Part shown: positions 12,049 through 12,858 of the stretch, one piece after another
How positions within the stretch are numbered: position 1 is the stretch's first letter
Layout of the letters: the number at the start of each line of letters is the position of its first letter
Assembly: GCA_027858355.1 (NCBI GenBank)
Contig: JAQICW010000251.1
Location: 1-12,858 of the forward strand
Source of the DNA: Desulfobacula sp.
GTDB taxonomy: Bacteria; Desulfobacterota; Desulfobacteria; Desulfobacterales; Desulfobacteraceae
Length of the DNA: 12,858 nucleotides
Direction: 5' to 3'
Translations under genes and position numbers: made by a program
The notes under the pieces: model-generated
Seen by the model: the letters and a program-made list of their open reading frames with translations, nothing else
Databases searched by the model: none
Told to the model about the DNA's origin: nothing

Positions 12049-12858
12049 TTGGATCAGTTCTTTAATTTTCGGGGCAATTTTTTCAGGGCTGTCCACGATA
12101 TGGGCTCCGGCCTTTGTCAATGCGTCCATCTTGCCCTTGGCAGTCCCTCTTCCTTTTTCAACAATACTGCTGGCATGGGAAAACCTCATACCTTCGGGTG
12201 CCCAGGCGCCTGCAATAAAAACAACAAGCGGTTTTGTAAACTCGCCCTTGGCAACACACTCGGCTGCTTCCTCTTCAAGGGTTCCACCGATTTCACCAAA
12301 AATCGCCACGGCCTTTGTCTGATCATCAATCTCAAACATTTTCAGTACATCAGCCATGGTCATCCCCAATACGGGTTCAGTTCCAATGTGAAGAGCCGTG
12401 CTGATTCCAAGGCCTGCTACCTTGAGAGCCCAGGGCACGGTACCGGACTGTCCGCCGCTGCGGGAAATAACTCCCACAGGACCCGGATCAAACAATGCTC
12501 GAGCCCATTCCAAACTTCCGCCCAGCCAGCCAATGGCGGCTCTGCCCGGACTGATCAGCCCGAGGCTGCCAGGTCCCAAAAGTTTTACATCATTTTTCAA
12601 GGCATAATGGACCATTTCAATAACATCCTGAATCGGAATACGCTCCACCGGGGAAACCACAAATTTAATGCCGGCATCAATGGCTTCATAAACTGCACTT
12701 TTCAAAGCAGGCCCAGGAATGAATGTAACAGCGGCATCAATCATTCCCACCTGTTTGATGGCTTGTTTTATCGTATCAAACACGGGAATCCCATGGACCT
12801 TTGCGCCTCCGCGACCCGGTGTCACACCCGCCACCACCTTTGTACCATACTCTTTCAT
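12043..12858 (-). CDS. divergent ADP-forming CoA ligase alpha subunit (SucD/MtkB-like), N-terminus beyond window
   Basis: The frame reaches the right edge, and the ATG there aligns with an internal YGTK-VGGVTPG site of SucD, so roughly 25-30 N-terminal residues of the CoA-binding domain are missing. The 271 visible residues keep the alpha-subunit plan: GVTPGRGGAKVHGIPVFDT, VGVISRSGGQSG, FGEIGGTLEEEAAE and the phosphohistidine loop FSHASSI with His228 (GHAGAI in E. coli SucD). The segment GPGSLGLISPG replaces the usual GPNCPG-ITPG. These departures suggest a substrate other than succinate, possibly malate, citramalate or itaconate. The beta subunit, if present, should lie just outside to the right. 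The lyase gene follows after ~82 bases of tandem repeat. Confidence 0.7.
   Translation of the reverse strand: MKEYGTKVVAGVTPGRGGAKVHGIPVFDTIKQAIKQVGMIDAAVTFIPGPALKSAVYEAIDAGIKFVVSPVERIPIQDVIEMVHYALKNDVKLLGPGSLGLISPGRAAIGWLGGSLEWARALFDPGPVGVISRSGGQSGTVPWALKVAGLGISTALHIGTEPVLGMTMADVLKMFEIDDQTKAVAIFGEIGGTLEEEAAECVAKGEFTKPLVVFIAGAWAPEGMRFSHASSIVEKGRGTAKGKMDALTKAGAHIVDSPEKIAPKIKELIQL

Overview
The window looks like the chromosome of an anaerobic, sulfate-reducing Desulfobacterota, most likely a Desulfobacterales member (Desulfobacter, Desulfobacula or Desulfobacterium-like). This is an inference. It rests on the pairing of an LdhG/LdhH-type (LUD plus Fe-S) L-lactate dehydrogenase with a GlcD/GlcF-type D-2-hydroxyacid dehydrogenase, the fusion and CCG-domain architectures, moderate GC with AT-rich spacers, and a relic of pyruvate:ferredoxin oxidoreductase (PFOR) in the same locus.

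Layout: the first 269 bases hold the 3' end of a plus-strand gene with a HEPN-type R-x4-H motif. About 490 bases of non-coding, structured DNA follow. From 762 to the right edge every gene lies on the minus strand, so transcription runs from high to low coordinates. In that order the genes are: a succinyl-CoA-synthetase-alpha-like subunit (cut by the right edge), a CitE-family CoA-ester lyase, an MTH1187-type thiamine-binding protein, a SAM methyltransferase, a fused GlcD-GlcE FAD dehydrogenase, GlcF, a 139-base relic of nifJ/PFOR, a FadR-type GntR regulator, an AEC-family permease, LdhG and LdhH. A further 88-codon frame of uncertain status follows LdhH.

Function: the core is a hydroxyacid oxidation locus. 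GlcDE-GlcF should oxidise D-lactate and/or glycolate. LdhG-LdhH should oxidise L-lactate. The AEC permease probably moves the organic acid, and the GntR protein probably senses it. A similar grouping (por, permease, GlcD/GlcF-type dehydrogenase, LUD/Fe-S dehydrogenase) is known from the organic-acid oxidation region of Desulfovibrio vulgaris (DVU3025-DVU3033). Here the por gene has been reduced to its first ~24 codons joined out of frame to a tail that looks like its last ~20. The lyase/ligase pair upstream suggests a second, linked job: condensing or cleaving malyl-CoA (glyoxylate + acetyl-CoA) or citramalyl-CoA (pyruvate + acetyl-CoA) with ATP exchange. That would suit glycolate or lactate oxidation.

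Best leads: (1) the nifJ internal-deletion relic between glcF and gntR; (2) a ~34-nt element with an associated dyad, shared by the upstream regions of gntR and glcDE; (3) the lyase/ligase module beside the glycolate/lactate oxidase; (4) an open frame after ldhH reachable by -1 slippage on an A7G run; (5) a 16-bp TATAAT-containing tandem repeat that includes the sucD-like stop codon; (6) the HEPN-like gene end followed by an attC-like fold. No rRNA, tRNA, CRISPR array, transposase or replication origin was seen.
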